NCBI GenBank assembly: GCA_022361275.1
Contig: JAKSBE010000598.1
Span: 1-48,414, forward strand
DNA: 48,414 nt
Direction: 5' to 3'
Source: Kiloniellales bacterium
Lineage (GTDB): Bacteria > Pseudomonadota > Alphaproteobacteria > Kiloniellales > JAKSBE01
In this document: positions 25,602 to 36,094 of the stretch, in pieces
How the letters are laid out: every line of letters starts with the position of its first letter
Numbering within the stretch: the stretch's first letter is position 1
The notes under the pieces: generated by a model
The model's input: the letters and a program-made list of their open reading frames with translations, nothing else
Told to the model about the DNA's origin: nothing
Database searches by the model: none
Translations under genes and position numbers: made by a program

Positions 25602-25634
25602 GCGGGTCTCCTCTAGTAAACGGGAGTGCGGACG

Positions 25635-26213
25635 ATGCCGGACCCGACTTCCAAACCCGGCAAGCTGCCTGAAAACATAGACACTCCGAGGGCTCCTGGC
25701 CAGTCGGGTGGGCCGAGAAACCCTGCTCCACCGCGCGATTACGCCCTGCGCATCGCGCGCGACGGGACCTGGTTCCACCAGGGCTCGGCGATTCAGCGTA
25801 AGCCCTTGGTCAAGCTGTTTTCCACGGTTTTGCGGCGAGAAGATGACGGCAGCTTCTGGCTGGTCACGCCGGCCGAGCGCGGCCCGATCCAGGTCGACGA
25901 CGCCCCCTTTACCGCGGTCGAACTCTACGTGACCGGCAGCGGACGGGATCAGGTCCTGCGCTTTCGGACCAACCTGGACGACTGGGTGGCCGCGGGCTCG
26001 GAACACCCGATTCGAGTCGAAACCCGACCTGACAGCGGCGAGCCCAGCCCCTATATCTTGGTGCGGGATCGCCTCGAGGCCCTGATCCTGCGTCCGGTCT
26101 TCTACGAGCTGGTCGAGCGGGCGGAAACGAAAAAGCAAGACGGTAAAGACATCCTCGGTCTATGGAGCCAGAACACCTTTTTCACCCTGGGGCACCTGCC
26201 GGCGGCGGATTGA
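25635..26213 (+). CDS. DUF1285 domain protein
   Basis: About 192 residues. After a proline-rich N-terminus the DUF1285 core is recognisable: ALRIARDGTWFHQGSAIQRKPLVKLFSTVLRREDDGSFWLVTPAERGPIQVDDAPF (about 40-95). The fold is known from structural genomics but the function is not. ATG 25635 follows GGGAG; GTG 25626 is possible. Its end overlaps the start of the CoA pyrophosphatase gene by 52 bp, so the two are co-expressed. DUF1285 - Nudix - DUF6111 - cca, divergent from moxR, is a recurring arrangement in alphaproteobacteria as far as I recall. Confidence 0.88.
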   Translation: MPDPTSKPGKLPENIDTPRAPGQSGGPRNPAPPRDYALRIARDGTWFHQGSAIQRKPLVKLFSTVLRREDDGSFWLVTPAERGPIQVDDAPFTAVELYVTGSGRDQVLRFRTNLDDWVAAGSEHPIRVETRPDSGEPSPYILVRDRLEALILRPVFYELVERAETKKQDGKDILGLWSQNTFFTLGHLPAAD

Positions 26214-26854
26214 CCGCCGAAGCGGTCGCCGAGCGTCTCGCGGCCCAGCCGGCGCCGGGCCGCCGCCACTCGCCGTCGAGCCCTTTCGAGGCCGCGGCAC
26301 CGGGCTTGCCGCGCGGCGATCACGATCTCAACCCCGACTTCTTCGATCCGCAGCGGTCGCTGACCCGGGCGGCGGTCCTGGTGCCGATCGTCGCGTACGA
26401 CGACGACCTGACCGTGCTCCTGACCCGGCGCAGCGATCATCTGCACGATCACGCCGGGCAGATCAGCTTCCCCGGCGGCCGCCTCGACCCGGTCGATGCC
26501 GATGCCGAGGCCGCCGCCCTGCGGGAGGCGGGCGAGGAGGTCGGCCTCGATCCCGGCGTCGTGCGCTTGCTCGGGCGTATCGACACCTACGTCACGCGGA
26601 CCGGTTTCGAGGTCACGCCGGTGGTCGGCCTGGTGGCGCCGCCGCTCGACCTGACTCTGGACGCCTTCGAGGTCGCCGAGGCCTTCGAGGTGCCTCTGGC
26701 CTTCTTCCTCGAGGCCGGCAATCGGCAGCGCCACAGCCGGGTCTACCAGGGCAGGGAGCGGCATTTCTTCGCCTATCCCTACGGCGAGCGCTTCATCTGG
26801 GGCGCGACCGCGGGGATGTTGTCCAATCTGGCCGAGGTTCTGGGCGCGAGATGA
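26162..26854 (+). CDS. Nudix CoA pyrophosphatase
   Basis: A 230-residue Nudix hydrolase. FPGGRLDPVDADAEAAALREAGEEVGL (about 102-128) combines the Nudix box (REAGEEVG) with the preceding LLTRRSDHLHDHAGQISFPGG motif typical of CoA pyrophosphatases (UPF0035). These cleave CoA and its derivatives to phosphopantetheine and 3',5'-ADP. Cytosolic. ATG 26162 lies inside the DUF1285 gene in another frame, and the 3' end overlaps the next gene by 4 bp (ATGA). Confidence 0.9.
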   Translation: MEPEHLFHPGAPAGGGLTAEAVAERLAAQPAPGRRHSPSSPFEAAAPGLPRGDHDLNPDFFDPQRSLTRAAVLVPIVAYDDDLTVLLTRRSDHLHDHAGQISFPGGRLDPVDADAEAAALREAGEEVGLDPGVVRLLGRIDTYVTRTGFEVTPVVGLVAPPLDLTLDAFEVAEAFEVPLAFFLEAGNRQRHSRVYQGRERHFFAYPYGERFIWGATAGMLSNLAEVLGAR

Positions 26855-27135
26855 TGCAGCGATTCCTCATGGTCTTCGTGCCCCTGGTCCTGCCGTTCGT
26901 GATCTACGGCATCTACCTCCACCTGGCGAAGCGGAGCGGGCGCGACCTGCGCAGCGACGAGCAGAAGCTGAAGCCCTTTGTCTGGGCGCTCGGCTCTGGC
27001 CTGGCGCTGATGCTGGTCTCGCTGCTGGTTTTCCGCTTCTATGTCGACCCCGAAATCCTCAGCCGCCCCGACAGGCCAGGCCTTGAACCCCGTCCGCCAA
27101 CCGCCTTTCCCTCCGAGTACGGTTCCCCCCGCTGA
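26851..27135 (+). CDS. DUF6111-like small membrane protein
   Basis: A 94-residue protein with two hydrophobic helices (about 5-23 and 42-62), a basic loop between them, and a proline-rich tail. It matches the short DUF6111-type protein usually found between the CoA pyrophosphatase and cca genes in alphaproteobacteria; that naming rests on recalled context and I could not test it. Its ATG overlaps the stop of the Nudix gene (ATGA). Function unknown. Confidence 0.8.
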   Translation: MMQRFLMVFVPLVLPFVIYGIYLHLAKRSGRDLRSDEQKLKPFVWALGSGLALMLVSLLVFRFYVDPEILSRPDRPGLEPRPPTAFPSEYGSPR

Positions 27136-27153
27136 GCCCGGCGCGAGGCCGCG

Positions 27154-28428
27154 ATGACTCCGGCCCGGCTGTCGCCCCAGGACTGGATGACCGACCCTTC
27201 CACAGGGGCGGTGATCGCCGCGCTGGAAGCCGAAGGCGCCGAGGTGCGCTTCGTCGGCGGCTGCGTGCGCAACGCCCTGCTGGGCCTGCCGGTCGCGGAC
27301 GTCGACATCGCGACCGCGGACCCGCCGGAGAAGGTGATCGGTCTGCTCGAGGCCGCCGGCCTCAAGGCGGTACCGACCGGTGTCGCGCACGGCACGGTGA
27401 CCGCCGTCGCTGATCACAAGCCCTTCGAGGTCACGACCCTGCGCGTCGACGTCGAGACCTTCGGCCGGCACGCCCGGGTCGCCTTCACGGACGACTGGCA
27501 GGCCGATGCGGCGCGCCGCGACTTGACCATGAATGCCTTGTCCTGCCGCCCGGACGGGACGCTCTTCGACTATTTCGGCGGTCTCGACGACCTGCGCGCC
27601 GGCCGTATCCGTTTCGTCGGCGACGCACGGGCCCGGATCGAGGAGGACTACCTGCGCCTGCTGCGCTTTTTTCGCTTCCAGGCGCTCTACGGCAAGGTCC
27701 CGGCCGATCCGGCGGTGCTCGACATCGCCGAGGCGCTGGCGCCGGGGCTCAAGCGGCTCTCGGGGGAGCGGGTCCGCGACGAACTGCTGAAGACCCTGCG
27801 CGCCGGCGACCCCGTTCCAGTGCTGGAGATCATGATCGCGCGCCAGGTCCTGGACGCGGTCCTGCCCGAGGAACTGGGGACCGGGGTCCTGGCGGCACTG
27901 ATCACGATCGAGCCAAGGGACGCCGGGGAGGCGCCGGACGCCGTGCGGCGGCTGGCCGCGCTGCTGCGGCCCGAGCGGCGCGCGGCCCTGGCGGTGGCCG
28001 GGCGGCTGCGGCTTTCCAATGCCGAACGTGACCGCCTGGTCCTCCTGGCCGAAGGCGAGGACTACCTCAAGGTCGACGCCGCGGTCTTCGACCACGGCAT
28101 CGAGGACGGCGGTTGCGCCCTGCGCCGCCTGCTCTACCGCCTGGGGCCGGAAAACCTCCGCGACGTCGTCCTGCTCGACTTCGCCCGCCGTCGCGCCGCC
28201 GGCGAGGCGCCCGCCCGAGCGATTCTGGCGCGCGCCCTGGCCGAGGCCGATGCCTGGACGATCCCGCGCTTTCCCCTGAAGGGACGCGACCTGCTGGCGC
28301 TGGGCGTCGCGCACGGTCCCGAGGTCGGCGACCTGCTGGCGCGGGTCGAAGCCTGGTGGGTCGAGCAGGACTTCCGGCCGAGTCGTAAAGACTGCCTGGA
28401 GACGGCGAAGGCGCTGCGGGCCGGCTGA
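27154..28428 (+). CDS. cca: CCA tRNA nucleotidyltransferase
   Basis: A 424-residue enzyme that adds or repairs the 3' CCA of tRNAs using CTP and ATP. Class II nucleotidyltransferase signatures are VRFVGGCVRNALLGLPVADVDIATADPP (about 30-57, with the catalytic DVD), then ARRDLTMNALSCRPDGTLFDYFGGLDDL and RARIEEDYLRLLRFFRF. It is the last gene of the operon. Its stop codon (28426-28428) abuts the stop of the convergent 44-residue membrane protein gene (28429), with no spacer. Confidence 0.94.
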   Translation: MTPARLSPQDWMTDPSTGAVIAALEAEGAEVRFVGGCVRNALLGLPVADVDIATADPPEKVIGLLEAAGLKAVPTGVAHGTVTAVADHKPFEVTTLRVDVETFGRHARVAFTDDWQADAARRDLTMNALSCRPDGTLFDYFGGLDDLRAGRIRFVGDARARIEEDYLRLLRFFRFQALYGKVPADPAVLDIAEALAPGLKRLSGERVRDELLKTLRAGDPVPVLEIMIARQVLDAVLPEELGTGVLAALITIEPRDAGEAPDAVRRLAALLRPERRAALAVAGRLRLSNAERDRLVLLAEGEDYLKVDAAVFDHGIEDGGCALRRLLYRLGPENLRDVVLLDFARRRAAGEAPARAILARALAEADAWTIPRFPLKGRDLLALGVAHGPEVGDLLARVEAWWVEQDFRPSRKDCLETAKALRAG

Positions 28429-28563
28429 TCAGAACAGCAGCTGAAACAACCCGGCCAGCAGTAACAGGATCATGGCGACGAAGGCCAGGAGAAACAGGAT
28501 CTCGACGAACTCGATCGCGCGGCGGACCGCCTGGCGCCTGGCCTCTTCGGCGGGGTCGGGCAT
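28429..28563 (-). CDS. 44-residue single-helix membrane protein
   Basis: A short frame from ATG 28563: MPDPAEEARRQAVRRAIEFV, then a strongly hydrophobic stretch ending in LFQLLF. The amphipathic charged N-terminus and one C-terminal helix suggest a tail-anchored-like inner-membrane microprotein. A GGAG motif precedes it, and it begins 5 bp after the stop of the polyphosphate:AMP phosphotransferase gene, so it is probably translated from the same mRNA. No family recognised. Confidence 0.6.
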   Translation of the reverse strand: MPDPAEEARRQAVRRAIEFVEILFLLAFVAMILLLLAGLFQLLF

Positions 28564-28568
28564 GGAGA

Positions 28569-30122
28569 TCACTCCGCCGCGGGTTTGACCTTGCGCGCCT
28601 CGGCCGGGCGCTCAACGGCTTCGAGCGCCGAGGCCAGGCGCCTGCAGAGGATCTCGAGCACCTTGATCCGGGCGAAGCGCTTGTCGTTGCCCTCGATGAG
28701 GTGCCAGGGCGCCTTGCTGGTGGAGGTGAACTGGACCATGTCGTTGACCGCGGCCTCGTAGAGGTCCCACTTGTCGCGGTTGCGCCAGTCCTCCTCGGTC
28801 AGCTTCCAGCGCTTGTGCGGGGTCTTCTCGCGCAGCTTGAAGCGGGCCAGCTGCTCCTTCTTGGTGATGTGCACCCAGTACTTGACCAGAACGATCCCGT
28901 GCTCGATCAGCTGGCTCTCGAAGTCGTTGATCTCGGCGTAGGCGCGGCGCCATTCGTCTTCGCTGGCAAAGCCCTCGATCCGCTCGACCAGAACCCGGCC
29001 GTACCAGGAACGGTCGAAGATCGTCACCTGCCCGGCCGGGGAGAGATGCCGCCAGAAACGCCAGAGGTAGTGCTGCGCCAGCTCCTCGTCGGTCGGCGCC
29101 GCGATGCCGTGGACCTGATAGTTGCGCGGCTCCAGCCCCTCCTGGATACGACGGATGGCGCCGCCCTTCCCGGCGGCGTCCGGACCTTCGAAGACCAGAA
29201 TGCTGGATACGCCCCGGTCCTTGGCACGCAGGTGCAGGAGATGCAGCTGCGCCTGCAGCTCCGGCAGCGCCCGCTGATAGTCCGCCTTGCCCAGCGTCCG
29301 GGTCATCTTCAGCTCGCTCAGCACCGTGATCGCCTCGGCCGGCGACGGGCGCTTGGCCTTGGCGGTCTTGACCTTGCGCTCGGGCTTGTCCTTCTTGGCC
29401 GGCGTCTTCCCCTGCGGTAGCCTATGCGCCAAGGCGTCGCGGAGGATCTTCGCCACGGTCAGGCCCCGGTAGTTGGGATCGGCGCCCTCGACGATGAACC
29501 AGGGCGCCATGCCTCGATTGGTCCGCGCGATCAGGGGTTCCGCCGCCTCGATGAACTTCGCGTAGTTGCGCCAGTTCTCCCAGTCGCAGGGGGTGACCCG
29601 GGCCTTGGTCAGAGGGTCGTGCTCCAGGCTCTTGAGCCGCGCTTCCTGGGCGCTCGCGCTGAGATGCATCCAGAACTTCAGGATCAGGGCGCCGTTCCGG
29701 GCCAGCGCGCGCTCGAAGGCGACGATGCGGTTGAGGCGCCGCAGGAAGGCGGCCTCCTCGATCCGGCCGTAGACCCGCTCCAGCAGCGGCGCGTGGTACC
29801 AGGCGCTGAGGAACATGCCGGTCCGGCCGGCCGGCGGCAGGTCGCGCCAGTAGCGCCAGAACGCCGGGCGCTCACGCTCGGCGTCGACCGGCTCGTCGTA
29901 GGCCCGCGTCATCAGCCAGCGCGGGTCCATCCATTCGTTCAGCAGGCCGACCGTCTCGCCCTTGCCGGCGCCGTCGACGCCCGAGAACAGCAGGATGACC
30001 TGGAAGTCCCGGCCTTGGCGCAGGCGCTCCTGCAGCTGCAGCAACTCTTCGCGGAGCGGCGGCGCCAGCCGCTTGAACTCCGGCTTCGCGACCTTGCGGC
30101 CGAGCTCGGCGGTTTCGAACAT
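28569..30122 (-). CDS. pap: Polyphosphate:AMP phosphotransferase (two-domain PPK2)
   Basis: About 517 residues with two fused PPK2 domains, each with its own Walker A: FSGVDGAGKGET (about 47-58) and FEGPDAAGKGGA (about 310). Motifs RSWYGRVLVERIEGF and KYWVHITKKEQL(ARF) follow in the second domain. The first domain has AWYHAPLLERV in the matching place, the usual degenerate N-terminal half of class II PPK2. The family phosphorylates AMP to ADP with polyphosphate. ATG 30122 is chosen because GGAGGTG lies eight bases upstream; an in-frame GTG at 30131 overlaps that site. A Lys/Pro-rich linker separates the domains. Confidence 0.92.
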   Translation of the reverse strand: MFETAELGRKVAKPEFKRLAPPLREELLQLQERLRQGRDFQVILLFSGVDGAGKGETVGLLNEWMDPRWLMTRAYDEPVDAERERPAFWRYWRDLPPAGRTGMFLSAWYHAPLLERVYGRIEEAAFLRRLNRIVAFERALARNGALILKFWMHLSASAQEARLKSLEHDPLTKARVTPCDWENWRNYAKFIEAAEPLIARTNRGMAPWFIVEGADPNYRGLTVAKILRDALAHRLPQGKTPAKKDKPERKVKTAKAKRPSPAEAITVLSELKMTRTLGKADYQRALPELQAQLHLLHLRAKDRGVSSILVFEGPDAAGKGGAIRRIQEGLEPRNYQVHGIAAPTDEELAQHYLWRFWRHLSPAGQVTIFDRSWYGRVLVERIEGFASEDEWRRAYAEINDFESQLIEHGIVLVKYWVHITKKEQLARFKLREKTPHKRWKLTEEDWRNRDKWDLYEAAVNDMVQFTSTSKAPWHLIEGNDKRFARIKVLEILCRRLASALEAVERPAEARKVKPAAE

Positions 30123-30323
30123 CCCGGCCACCTCCGGCGTTATCGGGGCGCGGCCGCGCCGCTCCCTCGGGCGGAACCTCCAAGTCCATACGACCTTTGT
30201 GGGATCATAGCACCGCCGACGCCTTCGCGGCAGTGCCTTTACGCCTTGGACGGTTCCCTGGGCGCGCGAATTGGCTTAGCTTCGGCGATCTCAGGCGAAG
30301 GGCGAGATCAAGGGAGGAGCGCC

Positions 30324-30674
30324 ATGGCGATCAAACGCATCGAAGTCGGCGAACGGATGAGTCAAGCCGTCGTCCACGGCGAGGTGGTCTACACCGCCGG
30401 GCAGGTGGCTCAGAACGCGGCCGGCGCTTCGGTGGCCGAGCAGACCCGGGACATCCTGTCCAGCATCGACCGCCTGCTTGCTGCGGCCGGAACCGACAAG
30501 TCGAAACTGCTGACCGCCAATATCTGGCTGTCCGACATCTCCACCTTCAACGAGATGAACGAGGTCTGGGACGCCTGGGTCTCGCCCGGCAACACACCCA
30601 GCAGGGCCTGCGTCGAGAGCCGGCTCGCCAACGCCAAGTACACCGTCGAGATCATGGTGACGGCCGCGCTTTAG
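30324..30674 (+). CDS. RidA-family protein
   Basis: A 116-residue RidA/YjgF-type protein from ATG 30324, preceded by AAGGGAGGAG. The family deaminates reactive enamine/imine intermediates. The conserved arginine lies in PSRACVESRLAN (about residues 90-100) and the C-terminal VEIMVTAAL strand is typical. Cytosolic trimer by family knowledge. It stands alone between the divergent pap gene and the convergent hemF gene. Confidence 0.9.
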   Translation: MAIKRIEVGERMSQAVVHGEVVYTAGQVAQNAAGASVAEQTRDILSSIDRLLAAAGTDKSKLLTANIWLSDISTFNEMNEVWDAWVSPGNTPSRACVESRLANAKYTVEIMVTAAL

Positions 30675-30793
30675 CCGCTCCAGATCCGGTCTGCGCCCGG
30701 TGCTGTCGCGGGCCCGAGAGGCACGGCGGCCGCCTGGAAATCGAGAGCGGGCCGGGCAGGGCAGGGCAGCGTTTCTGCGCCGGAGCTCTGAGC

Positions 30794-31660
30794 TCAAGGC
30801 CAGGCGACGTTGGGTGGCAGGCTCATCAAGATGGCCTCGACGTTGCCGCCGGTCATCAGGCCGAACTTGGTGCCGCGGTCGTAGAGCAGGTTGAACTCGA
30901 CGTAGCGCCCACGGCGCTGAAGCTGGTGCTCGCGCTGCTTCTCGTTCCAGGGCCGGCCCATGTGGCGGCGCACGATCTGGGGGTAGATGTCCAGGAAGCA
31001 GCGGCCGATGTCCTGGGTGTAGGCGAAGTCGGCCTCCCAATCGCCGGTCTCCAGGTTGTCGTAGAAGATCCCGCCGACGCCACGCGGCTCCTCGCGGTGC
31101 TTCAGATAGAAGTACTCGTCGCACCACTTCTTGAAGCGCGCGTAGTAGTCCGCGCCGTGGCGGTCGCAGGTCGTCTTCAGCGCGGTGTGGAAGTCCTCGG
31201 CGTCCTGGTCGTCGGGGAACATCGGCGTCAGGTCGGCGCCGCCGCCGAACCAGGACTTGGTCGTGACGACGTGGCGGGTGTTCATGTGGACCGCCGGGAC
31301 CAGGGGCGACTGCAGGTGGGCGACCAGGCTGATGCCGCTGGCCCAGAAGCGCGGGTCCTCCGCGGCGCCCGGGATCTGCTTGGCGAACTCCGGCGAGAAG
31401 CGGCCCCAGACGGTCGAGATGTTGACCCCGACCTTCTCGAAGACGCGGCCGCGCATGACCGACATGACGCCGCCGCCGCCGCCTTCGCGCTGCCATTCGC
31501 TGCGCTTGAAGCGCCCGGGACGCATGTGGGCGAAGCGGGTCGCGTTGTCGCCGATCAGCTCGTCCTCGATCTTCTCGAACTCGGCGCAGATCGAATCCCG
31601 CAGCTCTTCGAACCAGGCGGCCGCGCGGCGCTGCTGCTCGCTTGTCGTGTCGTCGTTCAT
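30794..31660 (-). CDS. hemF: Oxygen-dependent coproporphyrinogen III oxidase
   Basis: A 288-residue enzyme converting coproporphyrinogen III to protoporphyrinogen IX with O2 in heme synthesis. Characteristic stretches are [65 protein letters not shown] and [34 protein letters not shown]. All conserved His and acidic positions of the family appear present. ATG 31660 overlaps the trmL stop by 4 bp, so the pair is translationally coupled. Heme supply fits the adjacent cytochrome bc1 operon. Confidence 0.96.
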   Translation of the reverse strand: MNDDTTSEQQRRAAAWFEELRDSICAEFEKIEDELIGDNATRFAHMRPGRFKRSEWQREGGGGGVMSVMRGRVFEKVGVNISTVWGRFSPEFAKQIPGAAEDPRFWASGISLVAHLQSPLVPAVHMNTRHVVTTKSWFGGGADLTPMFPDDQDAEDFHTALKTTCDRHGADYYARFKKWCDEYFYLKHREEPRGVGGIFYDNLETGDWEADFAYTQDIGRCFLDIYPQIVRRHMGRPWNEKQREHQLQRRGRYVEFNLLYDRGTKFGLMTGGNVEAILMSLPPNVAWP

Positions 31661-32115
31661 GCCTCTCCTTCGGGAAAGAGTCCGGTCTGGCGCAACGCTT
31701 CCCCCAGCGCCAGTGCCGCCGCGGTGGCCACGTTCAGCGAGCGGAGGCCGGACCTCATCGGAATGCGCAGCCGGGCGTCGCAGGCGTCATGCACTTCCTG
31801 TGGAACACCGGCACTTTCCCGGCCGACCATAAGACTGTCACCGGGATTGTAAAGAAAATCGCAATGCCGGATGTCGCCCGCGGTGGTCAGCAGGAGCAGC
31901 CGCTCGGGCGCCGTCGCGCGATAGGCGGTCCAGGAGCGGTGCCGGGTCACGGCGGCGAGGTCCAGGTAATCCAGGCCGGCGCGCTTCATCCGCCGGTCGG
32001 AGAGCGCGAAGCCGCAGGGTTCGATGACGTCGACGGCCACGCCCAGGCAGGCCGCCAAGCGCATCAGCGCGCCGGCGTTCTGCGGAATGTCGGGCTGGAA
32101 GAGGACCAGGCGCAA
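31657..32115 (-). CDS. trmL: tRNA (cytidine/uridine-34-2'-O)-methyltransferase
   Basis: A 152-residue SPOUT methyltransferase. [25 protein letters not shown] at the N-terminus and the knot motifs [16 protein letters not shown] and [28 protein letters not shown] define TrmL, which methylates the wobble ribose of two leucine tRNAs. The start is set at TTG 32115 because the fold begins there; no in-frame ATG is near and the ribosome-binding site is weak. The end overlaps hemF. Divergent from petA. Confidence 0.88.
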   Translation of the reverse strand: MRLVLFQPDIPQNAGALMRLAACLGVAVDVIEPCGFALSDRRMKRAGLDYLDLAAVTRHRSWTAYRATAPERLLLLTTAGDIRHCDFLYNPGDSLMVGRESAGVPQEVHDACDARLRIPMRSGLRSLNVATAAALALGEALRQTGLFPEGEA

Positions 32116-32163
32116 GCTCTTGGCATCCGGGCGATGAGGGCAGTTTCGGGGGTCTTTGAGGTT

Positions 32164-32192
32164 TTGCTTTCTCCGGGAATTTCCTCTATATG
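32164..32192 (+). promoter_or_regulatory. Candidate sigma70 promoter of petABC
   Basis: TTGCTT (32164-32169) and TATATG (32187-32192) are separated by 17 bp in a locally AT-richer stretch between the trmL and petA starts. This would give an mRNA leader of about 165 bases before petA. Confidence 0.5.
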
Positions 32193-32365
32193 CGTGCCGC
32201 GAGGCAAGGCCCGCTTCACGCAGCCAGGAGGGCGTCCGCCCGGGCGGTTCCGGCGTACAGATCAGGTATGGAACGCTCGTTGGACGGCGGTCGACTTCGG
32301 CGGCCAAGAAGAAACCACCGGTATTCTCAACCGGGACCACTGTATCTTTGGAGGGATCAGACGAC

Positions 32366-32914
32366 ATGGCAGAGACCGCGAAACAGCCACACGCCGGAGA
32401 GGGCGAAACGCGGCGCGACTTCCTCTACCTGCTCGCCGGCGGGATGGGGGCCGTCGGCACGGCCGCGGCCGTCTGGCCGTTCGTGTATTCGATGAATCCT
32501 TCGGCCGACGTCCTGGCGCTGGCCGAGGTCGAGGTCGACATCTCGCCGATCGCCGAAGGCCAAGCCGTCACCGTGATGTGGCAGGGTAAACCGATCTTCA
32601 TCCGGCATCGTACGCAAGACGAGATAAAGGAGGCTCAGGCGGTCGCTTCGGACGACATGATCGATCCCGAGGCGGACGACGACCGGGTCGAGCGCCCGGA
32701 ATGGCTGGTCATGGTCGGGGTATGCACCCACCTGGGCTGCGTGCCGAAAGGCCAGAGGGCGGGCGACCCGCGGGGCGAATACGGCGGTTGGCTCTGCCCC
32801 TGTCACGGCTCGCACTACGACACCTCGGGCCGGATTCGCAAGGGACCCGCGCCGAAGAACCTACCGGTGCCGCCTTACGTCTTCCTAGACGACACCACGA
32901 TCAAGATCGGCTAA
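32366..32914 (+). CDS. petA: Ubiquinol-cytochrome c reductase Rieske iron-sulfur subunit
   Basis: A 182-residue protein. [26 protein letters not shown] (about 15-40) is the Tat-type signal anchor of bc1 Rieske proteins. The cluster-binding loops are CTHLGCVP and [12 protein letters not shown], giving two Cys and two His for the 2Fe-2S centre. The acidic insert [15 protein letters not shown] is typical of alphaproteobacteria. ATG 32366 lies 12 bases after GGAGG. It is the first gene of petABC; petB starts 16 bp after its stop. Confidence 0.96.
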   Translation: MAETAKQPHAGEGETRRDFLYLLAGGMGAVGTAAAVWPFVYSMNPSADVLALAEVEVDISPIAEGQAVTVMWQGKPIFIRHRTQDEIKEAQAVASDDMIDPEADDDRVERPEWLVMVGVCTHLGCVPKGQRAGDPRGEYGGWLCPCHGSHYDTSGRIRKGPAPKNLPVPPYVFLDDTTIKIG

Positions 32915-32930
32915 AGGGGGCCTTGGAACC

Positions 32931-34229
32931 GTGAGTGGCCTGCAGCTCAAGAACCCGGTGCTCCGATGGATCGAGTACCGTTTACCGATTTTCTCCTTCC
33001 TGGATCACTCCCTGGGAAGCTCCTATCCCTCGCCGAGGAACCTCAGCTACTGGTGGAACTTCGGCTCGCTGGCCGGCCTCGTCCTGGTGATCATGATCGT
33101 CACCGGCATCGTGCTGGCCATGCAGTACACCCCGCACGTCGACTACGCCTTCGCCTCTGTGCAGCGGATCGACCGCGACGTCAACTTCGGCTGGCTGATT
33201 CGCGACATCCACATGAACGGCGCGTCCTTCTTCTTCATCGTGGTCTACATCCACGTCTTCCGGGGCCTGTACTACGGCTCCTACAAGGCGCCGCGGGAAC
33301 TGCTTTGGATGCTGGGACTGGTCATCCTGCTCCTGATGATGGCCACCGCTTTCATGGGCTACGTCCTGCCCTGGGGCCAGATGAGCTTCTGGGGCGCCAC
33401 GGTCATCACCAACTTCTTCACCGCGATTCCCTTCGTCGGCGACGAGGTCACGACCTGGCTCCTGGGCGGCCCGACGGTCGACAACGCGACCCTGAACCGC
33501 TTCTTCTCGCTGCACTATCTCTTCCCCTTCCTGATCGTCGGGGTGGTGATCCTGCACATCTGGGCGCTGCACCGCTTCGGCTCGAACAACCCGCTGGGCA
33601 TCGACACGAAGGGGCCGCAGGACAGCATTCCCTTCCACCCCTACTACACGGTCAAGGATCTCTTCGGCGTCGGTGTCTTCCTGATCTTCTTCTCGCTGGT
33701 GATCTTCTACTTCCCGGACGCCCTGGGCGAGCCCGACAACTACATCGAGGCCAACCCGCTCTCGACTCCGGCGCACATCGTGCCTGAATGGTACTTCCTG
33801 CCCTTCTACGCGATCCTGCGTGCGGTCACCTTCGACTTTCTGTGGATCATCGACGCCAAGCTCGGCGGCGTGATCCTGATGTTCGCCTCTATCATGATCC
33901 TCTTCTTCCTGCCCTGGCTCGATCGGTCTCCCGTTCGCAGCGCCGCGTTCCGGCCGACCTACAAGTGGTTCTTCTGGATCCTGGTGCTGGACTGCTTCGT
34001 GCTCGGCTGGGTTGGCGCCAATGCGCCGGACGCCGTGTTCTACGGCGTGTCCTTCGTGATCATCGGGCAGGTGGCGACCGCCTATTACTTCGCCCACTTC
34101 CTGGTGATCCTGCCGCTGCTCGGCATCTTCGAGCGACCGAGGGCCCTGCCGGCCTCGATCAGCGAGCCGGTGCTTTCTGGCGGCGGCCTGCCCGCCGGCG
34201 CCGCTGCCAAGCCGATGGAGAAGGCTTGA
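32931..34229 (+). CDS. petB: Cytochrome b of the bc1 complex
   Basis: A 432-residue integral membrane protein with eight or more helices, a GTG start at 32931 and AAAGGGGG upstream. Heme-ligand histidines lie in [24 protein letters not shown] and in [28 protein letters not shown]. The quinol-oxidation site motif PEWYF is present ([19 protein letters not shown]). It is the catalytic core of the complex in the inner membrane. Its stop overlaps the petC start by one base (TGATG). Confidence 0.97.
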   Translation: MSGLQLKNPVLRWIEYRLPIFSFLDHSLGSSYPSPRNLSYWWNFGSLAGLVLVIMIVTGIVLAMQYTPHVDYAFASVQRIDRDVNFGWLIRDIHMNGASFFFIVVYIHVFRGLYYGSYKAPRELLWMLGLVILLLMMATAFMGYVLPWGQMSFWGATVITNFFTAIPFVGDEVTTWLLGGPTVDNATLNRFFSLHYLFPFLIVGVVILHIWALHRFGSNNPLGIDTKGPQDSIPFHPYYTVKDLFGVGVFLIFFSLVIFYFPDALGEPDNYIEANPLSTPAHIVPEWYFLPFYAILRAVTFDFLWIIDAKLGGVILMFASIMILFFLPWLDRSPVRSAAFRPTYKWFFWILVLDCFVLGWVGANAPDAVFYGVSFVIIGQVATAYYFAHFLVILPLLGIFERPRALPASISEPVLSGGGLPAGAAAKPMEKA

Positions 34230-34990
34230 TGAAGAAACTCTTTGCTCTCGGCCTGACCGCCGTCCTTGGCCTTGGCGCCGGCGCCGTCCAGGCGGCGGAA
34301 GGGGTCGCGATACCCGCGCACCAATGGAGCTTCTCCGGCCTCTTCGGCACCTTCGACCGGGCCCAGCTTCAGCGCGGGTTCCAGGTCCACCGCGAGGTCT
34401 GCGCTTCCTGCCACTCGATCGAGTTCATTTCCTTCCGCAACCTCATCGATCTCGGCTACACACCGGACGAGATAAAGGCCCTGGCCGCGGAGTACACGGT
34501 GATGGACGGGCCGAACGACGACGGTGACATGTTCGAGCGGCCGGCGATCCCGGCCGACCGCTACCCCCTGGCCTTCCCCAACGAGCAGGCCGCGCGGGCC
34601 GCCAACAACGGTGCCTACCCGCCGGACCTCTCGCTGATGGCCAAGGCGCGCAAGGGCGGGCCTGACTACAGCTACGCGCTGTTGATCGGCTATCCGGAGG
34701 AGCCGCCGGCCGACGTCGAGCTGATGGATGGGATGTACTACAACGATTACTTCCCCGGCCATCAGATCGCCATGCCCGCACCGCTCTTCGAGGGTCTCGT
34801 CGAATACGCCGACGGCACCCCGGCGACGGTGGAGCAGATGGCCGAGGACGTCACCGCCTTCATGATGTGGACGGCGGAGCCGAACCTGGAGGCGCGCAAG
34901 AGCATGGGCGTCACCGTGATTCTTTTCCTGCTGGTCCTGACCGGCATCCTCTACGCGGTTAAGAAGAAGATCTGGTCGGATCTGCACTGA
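34229..34990 (+). CDS. petC: Cytochrome c1
   Basis: A 253-residue protein. It has a signal peptide (1-22, ending AVQA-AEG), a c-type heme site CASCH (58-62), the sixth-ligand methionine region GHQIAMPAPLF, and a C-terminal membrane anchor VTVILFLLVLTGILYAVKK. It transfers electrons from the Rieske protein to soluble or membrane cytochrome c. In this organism b and c1 are separate genes, not the fused fbcH form. ATG 34229 overlaps the petB stop. Confidence 0.96.
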   Translation: MKKLFALGLTAVLGLGAGAVQAAEGVAIPAHQWSFSGLFGTFDRAQLQRGFQVHREVCASCHSIEFISFRNLIDLGYTPDEIKALAAEYTVMDGPNDDGDMFERPAIPADRYPLAFPNEQAARAANNGAYPPDLSLMAKARKGGPDYSYALLIGYPEEPPADVELMDGMYYNDYFPGHQIAMPAPLFEGLVEYADGTPATVEQMAEDVTAFMMWTAEPNLEARKSMGVTVILFLLVLTGILYAVKKKIWSDLH

Positions 34991-35018
34991 TCGCGGAAAG
35001 AACCGCACGGCAATCCTT

Positions 35019-35048
35019 GGGGTCGCGGCCTGTCGCCGCGGCCCCTTT
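35019..35048 (+). terminator. Rho-independent terminator of petABC
   Basis: An 11-bp stem (35019-35029 with 35035-35045, one G-U pair) and a 5-base loop CTGTC, followed by TTT. It lies 29 bp after the petC stop. Confidence 0.6.
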
Positions 35049-35154
35049 GCCGTTGGCGGTCCGGCGGCGGCCGAAGTGTGATGGATTGCCCGGGCTTGGA
35101 AAACAGGCCGGGCTGGCGTAAAGGATTGGGCTTCCTGGCTGTGCGTGGTGGGTG

Positions 35155-36069
<915 letters not shown>

Positions 36070-36094
36070 CGACGCGCGAAGCGAGGGCCGCGAG

